From: Vibrio algicola
GTDB taxonomy: Bacteria > Pseudomonadota > Gammaproteobacteria > Enterobacterales > Vibrionaceae
Length of the DNA: 64,000 bases
Assembly (NCBI RefSeq): GCF_009601765.2
Contig: NZ_CP045699.1
Location: forward strand, 124,001-188,000
Direction of reading: 5' to 3'
Shown: piece by piece, positions 18,215 through 29,141 of the stretch
How the letters are laid out: every line of letters starts with the position of its first letter
Position numbering within the stretch: the stretch's first letter is position 1
Notes under the pieces: generated by a model
What the model saw: the letters and a program-made list of their open reading frames with translations, nothing else
The model's database searches: none
What the model was told of the DNA's origin: nothing
Position numbers and translations under genes: made by a program

Positions 18215-19558
18215 TTATTGCATTCCAAGTTTCTTCTCAAGGTAGTGAATATTGGCACCACCATGTTGGAAGTTTTCATCGTTCATGATGATAAATTGCA
18301 GAGGAATGTTTGTCTTGATGCCATCAATGATGGTTTCGCCTAAGGCATTCTTCATACGAGCAATCGCCACGTCACGGTTTTCACCGAATGTGATCAATTT
18401 ACCAATCATTGAATCGTAATGTGGCGGTACAGTATAACCAGCATACACATGTGATTCCCAACGAACGCCCATGCCACCAGGTGGGTGGAAGTGGTCGATT
18501 TTACCTGGGCAAGGTAGGAAGCGAACCGGATCTTCAGCATTGATACGACATTCAATCGCATGGCCACGGATCTTAATATCATCTTGAGTAAACGATAATG
18601 GTTGGCCAGCAGCAATACGCAATTGCTCTTTGATCAAATCAATACCAGTTACCATTTCGGTTACTGGGTGCTCAACCTGAATACGGGTATTCATTTCAAT
18701 AAAGTAGAACTCGCCGTTTTCATATAGGAATTCAAAAGTACCTGCGCCACGATAGTTGATCTCGATACAAGCACGAGTACAGCGCTCACCAATGTATTTA
18801 CGCATTTCTTCAGTAATACCTGGTGCTGGAGCTTCTTCCACCACTTTTTGGTGACGACGTTGCATAGAACAATCGCGCTCACCTAAGTGGATTGCGCCAC
18901 CTTGACCATCAGCTAATACTTGAACTTCAATGTGACGTGGGTTTTCAAGGTATTTCTCCATGTAAACCATATCGTTATTGAAGAACGATTTTGCTTCAGA
19001 GCGTGTCATTGCAATGGCTTCAACCAGATCAGAATCTTTATGAACCACGCGCATACCACGACCACCGCCGCCACCAGAGGCTTTGATGATCACTGGGTAA
19101 CCAATGCGTTTAGCAAAAGCACGGTTACGAGCATCATCATCGTCCAATGGACCATCAGAACCCGGTACACAAGGTACGCCGGCTTTTTTCATTGCGGTAA
19201 TAGCTGATACTTTGTCGCCCATTAAGCGAATGGTTTCCGCTTTAGGACCAACAAAAACAAAACCTGATTGTTCAACTTGCTCAGCAAAGTCGGCGTTTTC
19301 AGAGAGAAAACCGTAGCCTGGGTGAATGGCTACTGCGCCAGTCACTTCTGCCGCCGCAATGATGCGAGGAACATTGAGGTAACTGTCGGTGCTGCGAGCT
19401 GGACCAATACAAATGGTTTCATCTGCCAGCAATACGTGTTTTAAATCACGGTCAGCGGTTGAGTGAATAGCAACGGTTTTGATGCCTAATTCTTTACATG
19501 CGCGAAGAATACGGAGGGCAATTTCACCTCGGTTCGCGATGACTAATTTATCTAGCAT
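18215..19558 (-). CDS. accC: Biotin carboxylase subunit of acetyl-CoA carboxylase
   Basis: This ATP-grasp enzyme carboxylates the biotin of AccB in the first committed step of fatty acid synthesis. At 447 residues it has the normal length. N-terminal [15 protein letters not shown], the glycine loop GGGGRGMRV and the [16 protein letters not shown] catalytic segment are intact. It follows accB by 26 bases, forming the standard accBC operon with a strong terminator 53 bases downstream. Confidence 0.98.
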   Translation of the reverse strand: MLDKLVIANRGEIALRILRACKELGIKTVAIHSTADRDLKHVLLADETICIGPARSTDSYLNVPRIIAAAEVTGAVAIHPGYGFLSENADFAEQVEQSGFVFVGPKAETIRLMGDKVSAITAMKKAGVPCVPGSDGPLDDDDARNRAFAKRIGYPVIIKASGGGGGRGMRVVHKDSDLVEAIAMTRSEAKSFFNNDMVYMEKYLENPRHIEVQVLADGQGGAIHLGERDCSMQRRHQKVVEEAPAPGITEEMRKYIGERCTRACIEINYRGAGTFEFLYENGEFYFIEMNTRIQVEHPVTEMVTGIDLIKEQLRIAAGQPLSFTQDDIKIRGHAIECRINAEDPVRFLPCPGKIDHFHPPGGMGVRWESHVYAGYTVPPHYDSMIGKLITFGENRDVAIARMKNALGETIIDGIKTNIPLQFIIMNDENFQHGGANIHYLEKKLGMQ

Positions 19559-19584
19559 TTATTTTGCCTCTTAAATCGATGCGA

Positions 19585-20046
19585 CTATTCAATAATAACA
19601 AGTGGTTGATCAAATTCGATCGCTTGGCCATCTTCGGCTAGGATTGCTTTGATCACTCCTGATTTGTCGGCTTCAATTTGGTTCATCATTTTCATTGCTT
19701 CAACGATACAGATGGTTTGACCCGCTTCTACCGTTTGGCCGATTTCGATGAAAGATTTAGCTTCAGGGCTTGGTGAGCGGTAGAAAGTACCGACCATTGG
19801 TGAGAGTACTTTATGACCGGTTTCAACTGGCGCTACAGGCGCTTCAGCGATAACCGCAACTGGTGCCGCAGGGGCAGGCGTTGCAACCGGTGCTGGCGCT
19901 TGTGCATATTGAACAGGCGCAGCAGGAGCGGCTTGTGCGCTGTAACGATTGATTCGTACTGATTCTTCACCTTCAGAGATTTCAAGTTCCGCGATGCCAG
20001 ATTCTTCAACTAGCTCGATTAACTTTTTGATTTTGCGAATGTCCAT
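19585..20046 (-). CDS. accB: Biotin carboxyl carrier protein
   Basis: A 153-residue carrier. The N-terminal region is followed by an Ala/Pro-rich linker (about residues 37-75) and the biotinyl domain with EAMKM, whose Lys119 is biotinylated. It shuttles carboxybiotin between AccC and AccAD. It is first gene of accBC, 133 bases downstream of aroQ on the same strand. Confidence 0.98.
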   Translation of the reverse strand: MDIRKIKKLIELVEESGIAELEISEGEESVRINRYSAQAAPAAPVQYAQAPAPVATPAPAAPVAVIAEAPVAPVETGHKVLSPMVGTFYRSPSPEAKSFIEIGQTVEAGQTICIVEAMKMMNQIEADKSGVIKAILAEDGQAIEFDQPLVIIE

Positions 20047-20179
20047 AATAAATTCTCTATGTGTTTAATTGTTCAGTTTATAGTTGGCGTTATGACCAAC
20101 CGAAGTAATGATATTGACCGCAATAGGACTGAGACTAATAGCCATCGATAGTGAGTTATGTACTCAATACCGGATGTGA

Positions 20180-20629
20180 TTATTTCTGTGTCAGTGCCTG
20201 ATAAGCCGCCGATAATGCAAATTGATAACCTTGAGCGCCTAAACCACAAATTACCCCGACCGCTTTATCGGACAGGTAAGAGTGATGGCGGAAAGGTTCT
20301 CGAGCGTGCACATTTGATAAGTGCACTTCGATAAACGGGATGTTGACCCCAAGTAGGGCATCACGTAGCGCCACGCTGGTATGAGTGAAAGCTGCTGGAT
20401 TGATAATAATAAAATCAATGGTGCTATGCGCGGCATGGATCGCTTCAATCAATTCGTACTCACGATTTGATTGCAGATGAGACAGTTCAATGTTCAGTTC
20501 TTGAGCTTGGGTTTCTAGATCCGAAACAATATCGGCTAAAGTGTGCGAACCATAATGAGCGGGTTCACGTAAGCCTAATAAATTTAGATTTGGGCCATTT
20601 AAGACCAGAACTCGCAAGTTTGCTGCCAT
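20180..20629 (-). CDS. aroQ: 3-dehydroquinate dehydratase, type II
   Basis: This enzyme catalyses dehydration of 3-dehydroquinate in the shikimate pathway. With the start at [10 protein letters not shown] it is 149 residues, the usual size. The type II motifs are [18 protein letters not shown] (catalytic tyrosine), [10 protein letters not shown], and [17 protein letters not shown]. Starts 3 and 18 bases further upstream are possible, and no strong ribosome site distinguishes them. It lies upstream of accBC as in most gammaproteobacteria. Confidence 0.95.
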   Translation of the reverse strand: MAANLRVLVLNGPNLNLLGLREPAHYGSHTLADIVSDLETQAQELNIELSHLQSNREYELIEAIHAAHSTIDFIIINPAAFTHTSVALRDALLGVNIPFIEVHLSNVHAREPFRHHSYLSDKAVGVICGLGAQGYQFALSAAYQALTQK

Positions 20630-20933
20630 CATGAAGCTAATATCCATCAAAGTGAATGTAAAATGCATCTTGTCATAAAATTGATACATTGCTAACTAAG
20701 ATAGCAAAAAAAACCGAGACTGCACCAATTAATTTGCCCGATTATAGCGAAATCACAGCAAATCGCAGCAAAATACTGGTCTAATCACTTATTTTGTTTG
20801 TTTTTTGCGCGTAGGTTGATTGGTTTATGAGTAATTTGTTTGCGATTTTGAGCGGCTTCCTAAGGTCATGATGTGAGGGTTTTAGCGGGATAATCGACCA
20901 ATGTTCAAAATTATTAATGATCTTTGATTGGAC

Positions 20934-20968
20934 AAAAAAAATCAGACTACCGTTAAGTAGTCCGATTT
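20934..20968 (-). terminator. acs terminator
   Basis: On the minus strand AAATCGGACTAC pairs with GTAGTCTGATTT (one mismatch) around a 6-base loop, followed by a run of T. It lies about 35 bases after the acs stop. Confidence 0.9.
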
Positions 20969-21002
20969 AAATGATATTAACAAATCGATGGAAATAGGGG
21001 AA

Positions 21003-22949
21003 TTACACCAATTTCGCTTGCTCTTCGATAAGTTTATCCACCACACTTGGGTCGGCTAGAGTCGAGGTGTCACCTAAGTTACCGGTGTCGCCGGTGGCAA
21101 TTTTACGCAGAATTCGACGCATAATTTTACCGGAACGCGTTTTTGGTAATGAATCGGTCCAGTGCAATACATCGGGCGTGGCGATTGGACCAATCTCTTT
21201 TCGTACCCAATCTTTGACTTCCTTATGCAATTCAGCCGATGGGAACTCGCCATCATTTAAGGTGATATAAGCGTATATGGCTTGGCCTTTAATGTCGTGG
21301 GGAACACCAACTATTGCCGCTTCAGCAATTTTATCAAACGCCACTAATGCCGATTCAATTTCAGCGGTCCCCATTCGGTGACCAGAGACGTTAAGTACAT
21401 CATCGACACGGCCAGTGATCCAATAATAACCATCTTCATCACGACGAGCACCATCACCTGTGGTGTACATGCCTTTAAAGGTCGAGAAGTAAGTTTGCTC
21501 AAAACGCTCATGATCGCCATAAATGGTACGCATTTGTCCCGGCCATGAATCGGTGATCACCAAGTTACCTTCGGCTGCACCTTCAATAATATTGCCTTCG
21601 TTATCCACCAATGCCGGTTGCACGCCAAAGAATGGTCGCGTCGCTGAACCTGGTTTTAGATCGGTGGCACCTGGTAGTGGTGAAATTAATACCCCACCGG
21701 TTTCGGTTTGCCACCAAGTATCGACAATAGGGCAGCGCTCATCACCAATGGTTTTGTAGTACCACTCCCACGCTTCTGGATTAATCGGTTCACCCACCGA
21801 ACCCATAATACGTAAACTTGAACGATCGGTGCCTTTAATCGCTTCATCGCCTTTTGCCATTAAAGCGCGAATGGCAGTAGGAGCGGTGTAAAGAATATTC
21901 ACTTGATGCTTATCGACCACTTCGCTCATGCGACTGGTGTGTGGGTAGTTTGGCACCCCTTCAAATAAAATGGTTTTAGCACCATTGGCTAGTGGGCCGT
22001 AGACTAAGTAAGTATGACCGGTGATCCAACCGACATCGGCAGTACACCAGAACACTTCGCCTTCTTGGTAATCAAATACATATTTAAAAGTCATAGTGGC
22101 ATACACAAGATAGCCGCCAGTGGTGTGTAATACCCCTTTGGGTTTGCCCGTTGAGCCTGAAGTGTAAAGAATAAATAGCGGATCTTCTGCGTTCATCGCT
22201 TCAGGTTCGCATACTGGCGAGGCTTGTTCGGTTGCTTCATGCCACCAAACGTCACGCTCGCTATTCCATTCAACTTCGCCACCGGTGCGTTTAAATACCA
22301 CCACACTACGCACATTAGTATCAGGATTGTTTAATGCCGCATCTACGTTGGCTTTAAGTGGCACCGCGCGGCCACCACGAACGCCTTCATCGGCGGTGAT
22401 CACCACTTGAGAGTTTGAGTCAATAATACGACCCGAAAGCGCTTCAGGAGAGAAGCCACCAAATACCACGGTATGAATGGCGCCAATACGCGTACAAGCC
22501 AGCATTGCGACGGCCGCTTCTGGCACCATTGGCATATACAGACAAACTACGTCGCCTTTCTTTACGCCTTGGGCTTTTAATACATTGGAAAAACGACACA
22601 CTTTGTCATGCAGTTGATTAAAGGTGATCAGCTCATCATCATTGGGATCATCGCCTTCCCAAATAATGGCTACTTCATCGCCGCGTTCGGCTAAATGACG
22701 ATCAATACAGTTCGCCGAGACATTGAGTTTGCCATCTTCAAACCATTTTATCCCAACATTTCCCGGCTCGAATGAGGTGCTTTTCACTTGAGTGAAGGGT
22801 TCGATCCAATCTAGAATTTTGCCATGCTTGCCCCAAAAGCCTTGTGGGTCATTGACTGACTCTTGGTACATAGATAAGTAAGTGTCGCTATCTGCGTGAG
22901 TGGTCTTTTGGATATTGTCTTTGACCGGATGAATATGTACTTCACTCAT
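21003..22949 (-). CDS. acs: Acetyl-CoA synthetase
   Basis: This AMP-forming enzyme converts acetate, ATP and CoA to acetyl-CoA. At 648 residues it is near the E. coli length. The P-loop [11 protein letters not shown] and the C-terminal [11 protein letters not shown] with the regulatory lysine (about Lys608, acetylated by Pat-type enzymes in other bacteria) are intact. A good ribosome site (AAGGAGAG) precedes the ATG. It is the last gene of a minus-strand group with an exonuclease and a cNMP/CBS/DUF294 protein. In Vibrio cholerae acs is the main target of CrbS/CrbR, and matching regulator genes lie 7-16 kb away here. Confidence 0.97.
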   Translation of the reverse strand: MSEVHIHPVKDNIQKTTHADSDTYLSMYQESVNDPQGFWGKHGKILDWIEPFTQVKSTSFEPGNVGIKWFEDGKLNVSANCIDRHLAERGDEVAIIWEGDDPNDDELITFNQLHDKVCRFSNVLKAQGVKKGDVVCLYMPMVPEAAVAMLACTRIGAIHTVVFGGFSPEALSGRIIDSNSQVVITADEGVRGGRAVPLKANVDAALNNPDTNVRSVVVFKRTGGEVEWNSERDVWWHEATEQASPVCEPEAMNAEDPLFILYTSGSTGKPKGVLHTTGGYLVYATMTFKYVFDYQEGEVFWCTADVGWITGHTYLVYGPLANGAKTILFEGVPNYPHTSRMSEVVDKHQVNILYTAPTAIRALMAKGDEAIKGTDRSSLRIMGSVGEPINPEAWEWYYKTIGDERCPIVDTWWQTETGGVLISPLPGATDLKPGSATRPFFGVQPALVDNEGNIIEGAAEGNLVITDSWPGQMRTIYGDHERFEQTYFSTFKGMYTTGDGARRDEDGYYWITGRVDDVLNVSGHRMGTAEIESALVAFDKIAEAAIVGVPHDIKGQAIYAYITLNDGEFPSAELHKEVKDWVRKEIGPIATPDVLHWTDSLPKTRSGKIMRRILRKIATGDTGNLGDTSTLADPSVVDKLIEEQAKLV

Positions 22950-23131
22950 GGTTCTCTCCTTGGATGAGTCAGACTGCTATTAAGTGGTTTCTTTTTTCTA
23001 TGGGTTAACTTTCTGCTTATCCTCACCTTTCGACAATTAGACTTTAGGATTAGAAATTGAATTTATTGGTTTTTTTATGGTGGGAATCACACTAAATAAA
23101 TCGAGATCAGGCGGATATTTAACGAACTTTG

Positions 23132-23773
23132 TTAATGAGCAACAAAAGGGCTGGGTTGAGAACCGTGAGTCAGACGTACATAAATCAGCGCCGCAGTGAT
23201 GGTATCTTGCAATGCATCATGGCGTTGTTGCAACGGCAAATCGAGGTGGCGACAAATGGTATCTAAGCTTAAATCAAAATAGGCATTGGGTAATAATCGC
23301 TCCAAACGTTGATGATATAAATGGCTGACTTCGATTAATGTATTGGGCAATGGAAAACCTAAGTGCTTTTTACACGCGCGGTCTAAAATCGCCTTGTCGT
23401 AGCGAATATGATAGCCAACCAAAGGACGATTGCCGATAAAGGCGAGTAGGGCTTTAATGCCATCAATTTCATCATAGCCATTATTTAGATCATGGTGACG
23501 TAAATGATGGATCTTTATCGAACCTTGATCGAGAGATTGCGGCGCTTTAAGGCGAATATGAAACGGCTGGCTAGTGATGATCTTGTTGTCGATGATCTTA
23601 GTGGCGGCGATCGTCACCAACTCTGCTTGATCCGGATTTAAACTGGTGGTTTCACAGTCGAGCGAAATGTATTCCTTTAAGGCTGTGCTGCTGGGATGTT
23701 GAGGTCGGAAAAGATATTGGTATTCAGATCCTTTCAGCCGATAGAGCCAATATAGCCGTTGTAATGCGTTCAC
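23132..23773 (-). CDS. DnaQ-like 3'-5' exonuclease
   Basis: A 213-residue DEDD-superfamily exonuclease. The ExoI motif is SLDCETTSLNPDQAELV (residues about 33-49), ExoII contains GYHIRYDKAILDR, and ExoIII is HDALQDTITAA, which makes it DEDDh type. It resembles the epsilon subunit fold but is encoded away from dnaQ. It follows the DUF294 gene by 9 bases and precedes acs by 182, an association repeated in other gammaproteobacteria. Its link to acetate metabolism is unexplained. Confidence 0.85.
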   Translation of the reverse strand: MNALQRLYWLYRLKGSEYQYLFRPQHPSSTALKEYISLDCETTSLNPDQAELVTIAATKIIDNKIITSQPFHIRLKAPQSLDQGSIKIHHLRHHDLNNGYDEIDGIKALLAFIGNRPLVGYHIRYDKAILDRACKKHLGFPLPNTLIEVSHLYHQRLERLLPNAYFDLSLDTICRHLDLPLQQRHDALQDTITAALIYVRLTHGSQPSPFVAH

Positions 23774-23782
23774 GACGTCTCC

Positions 23783-25576
23783 TTAATCACGGATCTGATA
23801 GTGATAACCGAGCCATTGTTTGAATTTTTTAACCGCATGCAAACTGTGGCGCAGTAAGTCTCGCTCGGTACGGTTCAGTTGTTTGGTGTCTAAAATATTG
23901 TGATGATGATTGAGTTGCAGTTGTTGGGTGAGTCGCCACTTAATAAATAGTTTTAAGGCTTCGGATAAATTGTCTTTGGTCAGCTCAGCTAAAACGCCTT
24001 TTTGTTGCAGTTGCGTTAAGCGTGCAAAGGTGTTGGTGGCTGTAATGCCATGTTCGAGTGCCAAGGTACGAATGCCATGCACTATTGGGAAAATCCCTCC
24101 TTGTTTTATATCGAGCCCTTGTTTGTTTTGTTTGACCTGACCGAACAAGGTTAAAGGCACCGCAAAGCCGAGTGCGGGGCGGGCAAATTCCATTAACAAT
24201 AACGGTTGTTGCTGCATGATGTGTTGTAAGTGGTGCTTGATGGGTGTAAGTAACTGACGATTGCCGGCAACCGCTAAGGCGTCCGCTATAATTGCCAAAG
24301 ACATGACCGAACGTGCGGTATTGTGATCGGCCCATAAAGATAAACTTTGCTTCCATTCCAATTGAGATTTAACCCAATCAGGGTTGCTGACCATCACTTT
24401 ACCCTTACACAATGGATAGCCTAGTTGCTGCAAAGTTTGGCTGAAGGTTTCCATCAATGGCGCAAATTGGTGCCAGTGCAGGCCATCTTTAATAATTAAC
24501 GCATTGTCTTGATCGGTTTTCAGGATTTGTTCGCCGCGACCTTCGGAGCCTAATACCAACAAACAACAATGATCATGTAGGTGTTTTGGCACAATCAGTT
24601 CAAAGGCTTTTTCAATAATATGTTCATTAAGAGCGGAAATTAATTCCATCATAAACACAGTGCGAATGCCGTTTTTATGTAAATTATTCACCAGTTCACG
24701 TTGTTGATGCGCCGCCAATGCCAACTCTTCAATGCTGGTGGCGTTGGCAATACGCAAGCTTAATACATGTGAGTGGGTTGAAAAGGCAGAAAGCACTTGA
24801 GTGAGATCGAGCATGCCGACTGCTTTGCTGCCGCACTTGACCATCAAACGCTTACAACGGTGGCGAGTCATGCGGATCATCGCATCAAACAGATATTCAT
24901 CCTGTTCAATATCATGTACAGGGTAAGTGGCAATGGGGCTAACTTCGGAGCTTAAAGCATGCCCTTTAAGCGCAATGGCATGTAATAAATCGGTACGAGT
25001 AATAATGGCGTAATCGTCAGGGGCAAGCTCAATTAATGCCGCATCACAATTTTGCTGCTGCATCTCTAGGGTCACCTGTTGCAAAGAGGCGTGAGGTGGG
25101 AAGATCAATGGCGCTTGGTAAATCTGACTATCGACTTTGGTGAGAATAAATTCCGCTAGGTTTTGTTGCTGATGAGCACTGTCTAACAAAGATTGGCGCT
25201 TGGCTAAGTTGCTATCAAAATAAGCTGAAAAATCGGAATTTTTTTGATAAAACTCCTGAAAGACTGCGTGAGGTAATAAATAACACAGCGTATCTTCTAA
25301 TGCCACATAACGATGTTTGGTTTTGCCATCCAGTTGCGCTCTAACATCAAATAGATCATCAGGGGTGTAATGGGCAAATACCTCTTTCCCTTGAGCGTCG
25401 GTTTCTTCTACCGCTCCTTTGATGACGATATGCAGTGTGTCACAAGGTTGGTTCGGCGCTAAAATCGTTTCATATTCGCGGAAATAAGCCACATCCAAAT
25501 TTTGACGCAAGTGGGTTTGCTCACGCTGGGTTAAGCGATCGAATGGGGTCAGCGTCATATTGAATTTATCGGGCAT
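23783..25576 (-). CDS. cNMP-binding / CBS / DUF294 nucleotidyltransferase-like protein
   Basis: A 597-residue signalling-type protein. Domains in order are an N-terminal cyclic-nucleotide-binding domain (about 10-130), a CBS pair (about 150-265), a nucleotidyltransferase-like DUF294 domain with LGSEGRGEQILKTDQDNAL (about 340-360), and a C-terminal DUF294 domain. The GSEGRxEQ..TDQD motif matches GlnD-like transferases, so modification of a partner protein is plausible but unproven. It leads the exonuclease-acs group. Its start codon abuts an ERIC-like element that also provides the ribosome site (AAGAAGAGT on the minus strand). Confidence 0.85.
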   Translation of the reverse strand: MPDKFNMTLTPFDRLTQREQTHLRQNLDVAYFREYETILAPNQPCDTLHIVIKGAVEETDAQGKEVFAHYTPDDLFDVRAQLDGKTKHRYVALEDTLCYLLPHAVFQEFYQKNSDFSAYFDSNLAKRQSLLDSAHQQQNLAEFILTKVDSQIYQAPLIFPPHASLQQVTLEMQQQNCDAALIELAPDDYAIITRTDLLHAIALKGHALSSEVSPIATYPVHDIEQDEYLFDAMIRMTRHRCKRLMVKCGSKAVGMLDLTQVLSAFSTHSHVLSLRIANATSIEELALAAHQQRELVNNLHKNGIRTVFMMELISALNEHIIEKAFELIVPKHLHDHCCLLVLGSEGRGEQILKTDQDNALIIKDGLHWHQFAPLMETFSQTLQQLGYPLCKGKVMVSNPDWVKSQLEWKQSLSLWADHNTARSVMSLAIIADALAVAGNRQLLTPIKHHLQHIMQQQPLLLMEFARPALGFAVPLTLFGQVKQNKQGLDIKQGGIFPIVHGIRTLALEHGITATNTFARLTQLQQKGVLAELTKDNLSEALKLFIKWRLTQQLQLNHHHNILDTKQLNRTERDLLRHSLHAVKKFKQWLGYHYQIRD

Positions 25577-25705
25577 ATACTCTTCTTAATTGAAGCTACA
25601 GCTTCGTTGGCTGCGTTCATTCACCCCAATCGTTTAGGTGAACTAAACTCATGGGGCTTCATTTACTTGCCGCCTTGCTGAAACTCCAATTACTTTGAGT
25701 ATTCT
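25577..25705. repeat. ERIC-like element upstream of the DUF294 gene
   Basis: About 129 bases with GAAGCTACAGCTTCGTTGGC, then GTTCATTCACCCCAATCG, the complementary CATGGGGCTTCATTTACTTG and GCCGCCTTGCTGAAAC. This is the same layout as the dusB-fis element. Its left end touches the ATG of the gene, so the 5' UTR is repeat-derived. Confidence 0.8.
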
Positions 25706-25800
25706 ATCTAGGAATAAAATTTTAGTTAGCAAGCCGGTTTATGCTGAGTGTGGCGAAAAAGCCCGTTTATGGCTAGACGACTTTGGTCTATAAGCTTATT

Positions 25801-27753
25801 TTAATCCCTTGCTAAAGCATCAATTGGATCGAGCTTGGCTGCATTTTGTGCTGGCAAGAACCCGAATAAGACTCCGATCAACGTTGAGCATAAGAAAGCG
25901 GCAATAATTGAGTTGGTCGAATAGATCATTTGGAAACCCACGCCACTAGACTGCAAAGCAAAACCAATTAAATAAGCCAAGCCAATCCCGAGTACACCAC
26001 CGCATAAACACACCAAAACGGCTTCAATTAAAAACTGCCGCAAGATGTCATTTTGCCGAGCACCGACCGCCATGCGTACCCCGATCTCCCGAGTTCGCTC
26101 TGTGACGGATACCAACATGATATTCATCACTCCAATGCCGCCGACGATCAATGAGATCACTGCAATAGCTGAAATCAATAACGTCATGGTCGAGGTGGTT
26201 TTCTCTATATTTTGTCGAATGGTATCGGTGTTTATGGTGAAAAAATCCTGCGTTCCATGGCGAAGTGCTAATAATGAAATAATACTTTGTTCCGCCGCAT
26301 CACTGGCGACGTCTTGATTGAGTCGAATGCTGATGCTGCTTAAGTAAGTTTGTCCTAACATGCGTCCAGAGACGGTGGTGTAGGGCACCCAGACATTTAA
26401 CGTATCACTAAGACCAAAAGCTTGATCTTTCGGCTGAGTCACACCAATGATGCGGACTGGCAATCGACCTAAGAAAATTACTTTGCCAATTGGGTCTGTA
26501 CCATCAAACAGTTCTTGGCTGGTATTACTATCGATCACTGCTTCTTGGGCCAGTGTTTTGACGCTGTCTTCATCCCAAAATTGCCCTTGATCGAGTTGAT
26601 AATCATAGACTCTAAAATAGGCTGGGCCGACTCCTTGTACATTGCCGGTGACGGCTTGATTTCCAGCACGAATGGTGACCGAGGTACTCACGCTTGGAGT
26701 GACACTATCAATAAAAGGTAAGTTTTCTAGCGCTTTGGCATCGGATGCAGTTAAGGTGCGCACTCGGCCAGATCGTCTGTCGCCAAAGCCTTTGCCGGGT
26801 CGAACATCAATAGTGTTGGTACCTAACGAGGAAATATTTTGCAAAATTTGTTGTTGAGTGCCGGAGCCTAATGCCACCACAGATACCACCGAAGCAATAC
26901 CAATAATAATCCCGAGCATGGTTAAAAAGGTACGTAAACGGTGGCTCGACATCGCAATTAATGCCATTTTGAGTGCTTCATTTATGCGATCAAGCATGGT
27001 GACAAAACGATTTTTATTAGCAGCGACTTTGGGTTCTAACTGCTTTTGTTCTATCTGTCGTTGTTGTTTATTGATGTAATCTTGAATGATCACACCATCT
27101 TTTAGTTCAATAATACGATCGGCAAATTGCGCGACATCCATATCGTGAGTAACCAAAATAATGGTGTGCCCATCGTGATGAAGTTCTTGTAACAATTGCA
27201 TCATTTCTTTGCCGCTGTGACTGTCTAATGCGCCCGTAGGTTCATCAGCTAAAATTACATCGCCACCATTCATTAAGGCGCGCGCAACACTGACTCGTTG
27301 TTGTTGACCACCACTGAGTTGGCTCGGTTTATGATCCAGTCGAGTGCCTAATCCTAAACGAATGAGTAAATCTTTGGCGCGTTGTTGGCGAGAATGACGA
27401 TCTTTACCAGCGTAAATAGCCGGAACTTCAACGTTGGCAATCGCATCGAGATCGCCTAATAAATGATAACGTTGAAAAATAAAACCAAAATGTTCGCGGC
27501 GCAAAGATGCAAGTTCATCGGCCTCCATTTGAGAAGTGTCTTGCCCATCAATAAAGTATTGCCCTTTCGACGGTTTATCCAAGCAGCCGAGAATGTTCAT
27601 TAAGGTCGACTTGCCCGAGCCTGAAGCTCCGACAATCGCGACCATTTCACCGCGTTGAATTTCTAAATCAACATTTTTGAGTACGGTAAGATCTTGATCT
27701 CCGGCGGCAAAGCAGCGAGAAACGTCGGAAATATGCAATAACGCGTTAGTCAT
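25801..27753 (-). CDS. macB: Macrolide-type export ATP-binding/permease protein MacB
   Basis: A 650-residue fused ABC transporter. The N-terminal ATPase has Walker [10 protein letters not shown], signature LSGGQQQR and Walker [14 protein letters not shown] membrane segment near residue 275, a large periplasmic domain and three C-terminal membrane segments follow, giving the MacB mechanotransmission topology. It works with MacA and TolC to expel macrolides, enterotoxin or lipopeptides in other bacteria, and the substrate here is unknown. It follows macA by 3 bases. Confidence 0.93.
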   Translation of the reverse strand: MTNALLHISDVSRCFAAGDQDLTVLKNVDLEIQRGEMVAIVGASGSGKSTLMNILGCLDKPSKGQYFIDGQDTSQMEADELASLRREHFGFIFQRYHLLGDLDAIANVEVPAIYAGKDRHSRQQRAKDLLIRLGLGTRLDHKPSQLSGGQQQRVSVARALMNGGDVILADEPTGALDSHSGKEMMQLLQELHHDGHTIILVTHDMDVAQFADRIIELKDGVIIQDYINKQQRQIEQKQLEPKVAANKNRFVTMLDRINEALKMALIAMSSHRLRTFLTMLGIIIGIASVVSVVALGSGTQQQILQNISSLGTNTIDVRPGKGFGDRRSGRVRTLTASDAKALENLPFIDSVTPSVSTSVTIRAGNQAVTGNVQGVGPAYFRVYDYQLDQGQFWDEDSVKTLAQEAVIDSNTSQELFDGTDPIGKVIFLGRLPVRIIGVTQPKDQAFGLSDTLNVWVPYTTVSGRMLGQTYLSSISIRLNQDVASDAAEQSIISLLALRHGTQDFFTINTDTIRQNIEKTTSTMTLLISAIAVISLIVGGIGVMNIMLVSVTERTREIGVRMAVGARQNDILRQFLIEAVLVCLCGGVLGIGLAYLIGFALQSSGVGFQMIYSTNSIIAAFLCSTLIGVLFGFLPAQNAAKLDPIDALARD

Positions 27754-27756
27754 GCT

Positions 27757-28935
27757 TTATAACCTTACGCGAGATTTACGATCGGACGGAGAGGGGGCTC
27801 CTTTGGTCGCAATGCCTACTACTACGTCATCTCCCTCGTGTAATCCGGATAAGATTTGTGCATTAACTTTATTGTTTAACCCAACTTTGACTCTACGATG
27901 TTCGACTTTGCCATTGACCAAAACCGGCACTTGGTAGGCTTTGCCTTTTGGTCCTTTCTTTAATACTTGTGATGGGACTAATAAGGTATCTTTGGCTTGA
28001 TTTAATACGATAGAAACTTGCGCGGTCATGCCAATCCGTAATACTCGCTTAGGGTTTTTGACATCAAATAAACCATTGAAATAAATCGCATCACTATCGG
28101 ATATGGTGAGGTCGCTATCGTTACCATCCATTAAGGTTGGGCCGGGTTCTATATCTCGTAATGTGGCTCTATACTTTTGATCGGGGCGACCTAAAATAGT
28201 GAAGTAGACCGCTTGCCCTGGTTTGACATCAATAACGTCGGCCTCTGAAATTTGAGCTTTAATGGTCATGGTATCGAGTTGAGCCAGTTCAATAATAGTT
28301 GGAGTGGTTTGATTGGCGTTGACGGTTTGACCGGTTTCAACTGCGGTATACACCACAGTACCGTTGATCGGGGCATTGATGGTGGTGTAACCAAGATCGA
28401 CTTTGCCAGTATCGACTTTAATTTTAGCTTGTTGTTTTTCCGCTTCGAGTTGTTTGGATTCGGCTTTATAAACGGCCAGAGTAGCTTGAGCAATATCATA
28501 ATCGGACTTGGCGCTTGCTCTGGCGGCGAGCATACTTTTTTGTCGATTGAATTCAAGCTGTGCTTGGTAAATTTGTGCGTTTTTAGCTTCAATTTGGGCG
28601 TTAATACTATTGAGAGAGGCGAGGGATTCTTTTAGGTTGTTCTGTTGGGTTAAATCGTCAATTTGGGCGATTAAATCACCTTGTTGAACTTCATCGCCTA
28701 AATTAACGGCCAGGTTTTTGATTTGTCCTGACACCTGCGCACCGATATTGACGAGCTTAGAGGCTTGCAACATGCCATTGGCTAACACGGTTTGATCGAT
28801 ATCCCCTATATGGGCTTTGACCGTAGCGTAGTTTTGCAGCGGTTCACTGCTTTTTTTGCTGTACCAATAGGCGCTGCCGCAACCTGCGAGCACGATAAGT
28901 CCAATCAACCAGTATTTTTTCGGGATTTTTTTCAC
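27757..28935 (-). CDS. macA: Periplasmic adaptor protein MacA
   Basis: A 392-residue HlyD/MFP-family adaptor. An N-terminal membrane anchor (about residues 8-26) is followed by a lipoyl half with VGAQVSGQIKNLAV in outline, a long helical hairpin (about 95-170), and the beta-barrel with ISEADVIDVKPGQAV, all typical of MacA. The anchor contains a VLAGC sequence that could in principle be a lipobox, though MacA proteins usually keep the anchor uncleaved. It is the first gene of macAB and lies between the acs group and the CrbS-like kinase. Confidence 0.92.
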   Translation of the reverse strand: MKKIPKKYWLIGLIVLAGCGSAYWYSKKSSEPLQNYATVKAHIGDIDQTVLANGMLQASKLVNIGAQVSGQIKNLAVNLGDEVQQGDLIAQIDDLTQQNNLKESLASLNSINAQIEAKNAQIYQAQLEFNRQKSMLAARASAKSDYDIAQATLAVYKAESKQLEAEKQQAKIKVDTGKVDLGYTTINAPINGTVVYTAVETGQTVNANQTTPTIIELAQLDTMTIKAQISEADVIDVKPGQAVYFTILGRPDQKYRATLRDIEPGPTLMDGNDSDLTISDSDAIYFNGLFDVKNPKRVLRIGMTAQVSIVLNQAKDTLLVPSQVLKKGPKGKAYQVPVLVNGKVEHRRVKVGLNNKVNAQILSGLHEGDDVVVGIATKGAPSPSDRKSRVRL

Positions 28936-29141
28936 TGAGATATCCGTTTATGAATGCGACGCCAATTTTGTATGATTTTTAAGTATAAATACAATCAATG
29001 TAAATGTAGTGTTTGATTGCGTAAAAAAGCGTAAATTTTAGTATTTTCATGCACTCGTTAACATTTTGTTGATCTGTCTGGTGTGCATTAATTGTTCTTG
29101 CTAGGCATAATATTTCTTTTGTGTTTTAGGTCTGCTTTTTT

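Noticed and set aside
28858..28885. Lipobox in the MacA anchor (VLAGC) as evidence for a lipoprotein
   Set aside because: MacA proteins normally keep an uncleaved N-terminal membrane anchor, and the residues around the cysteine do not settle it.
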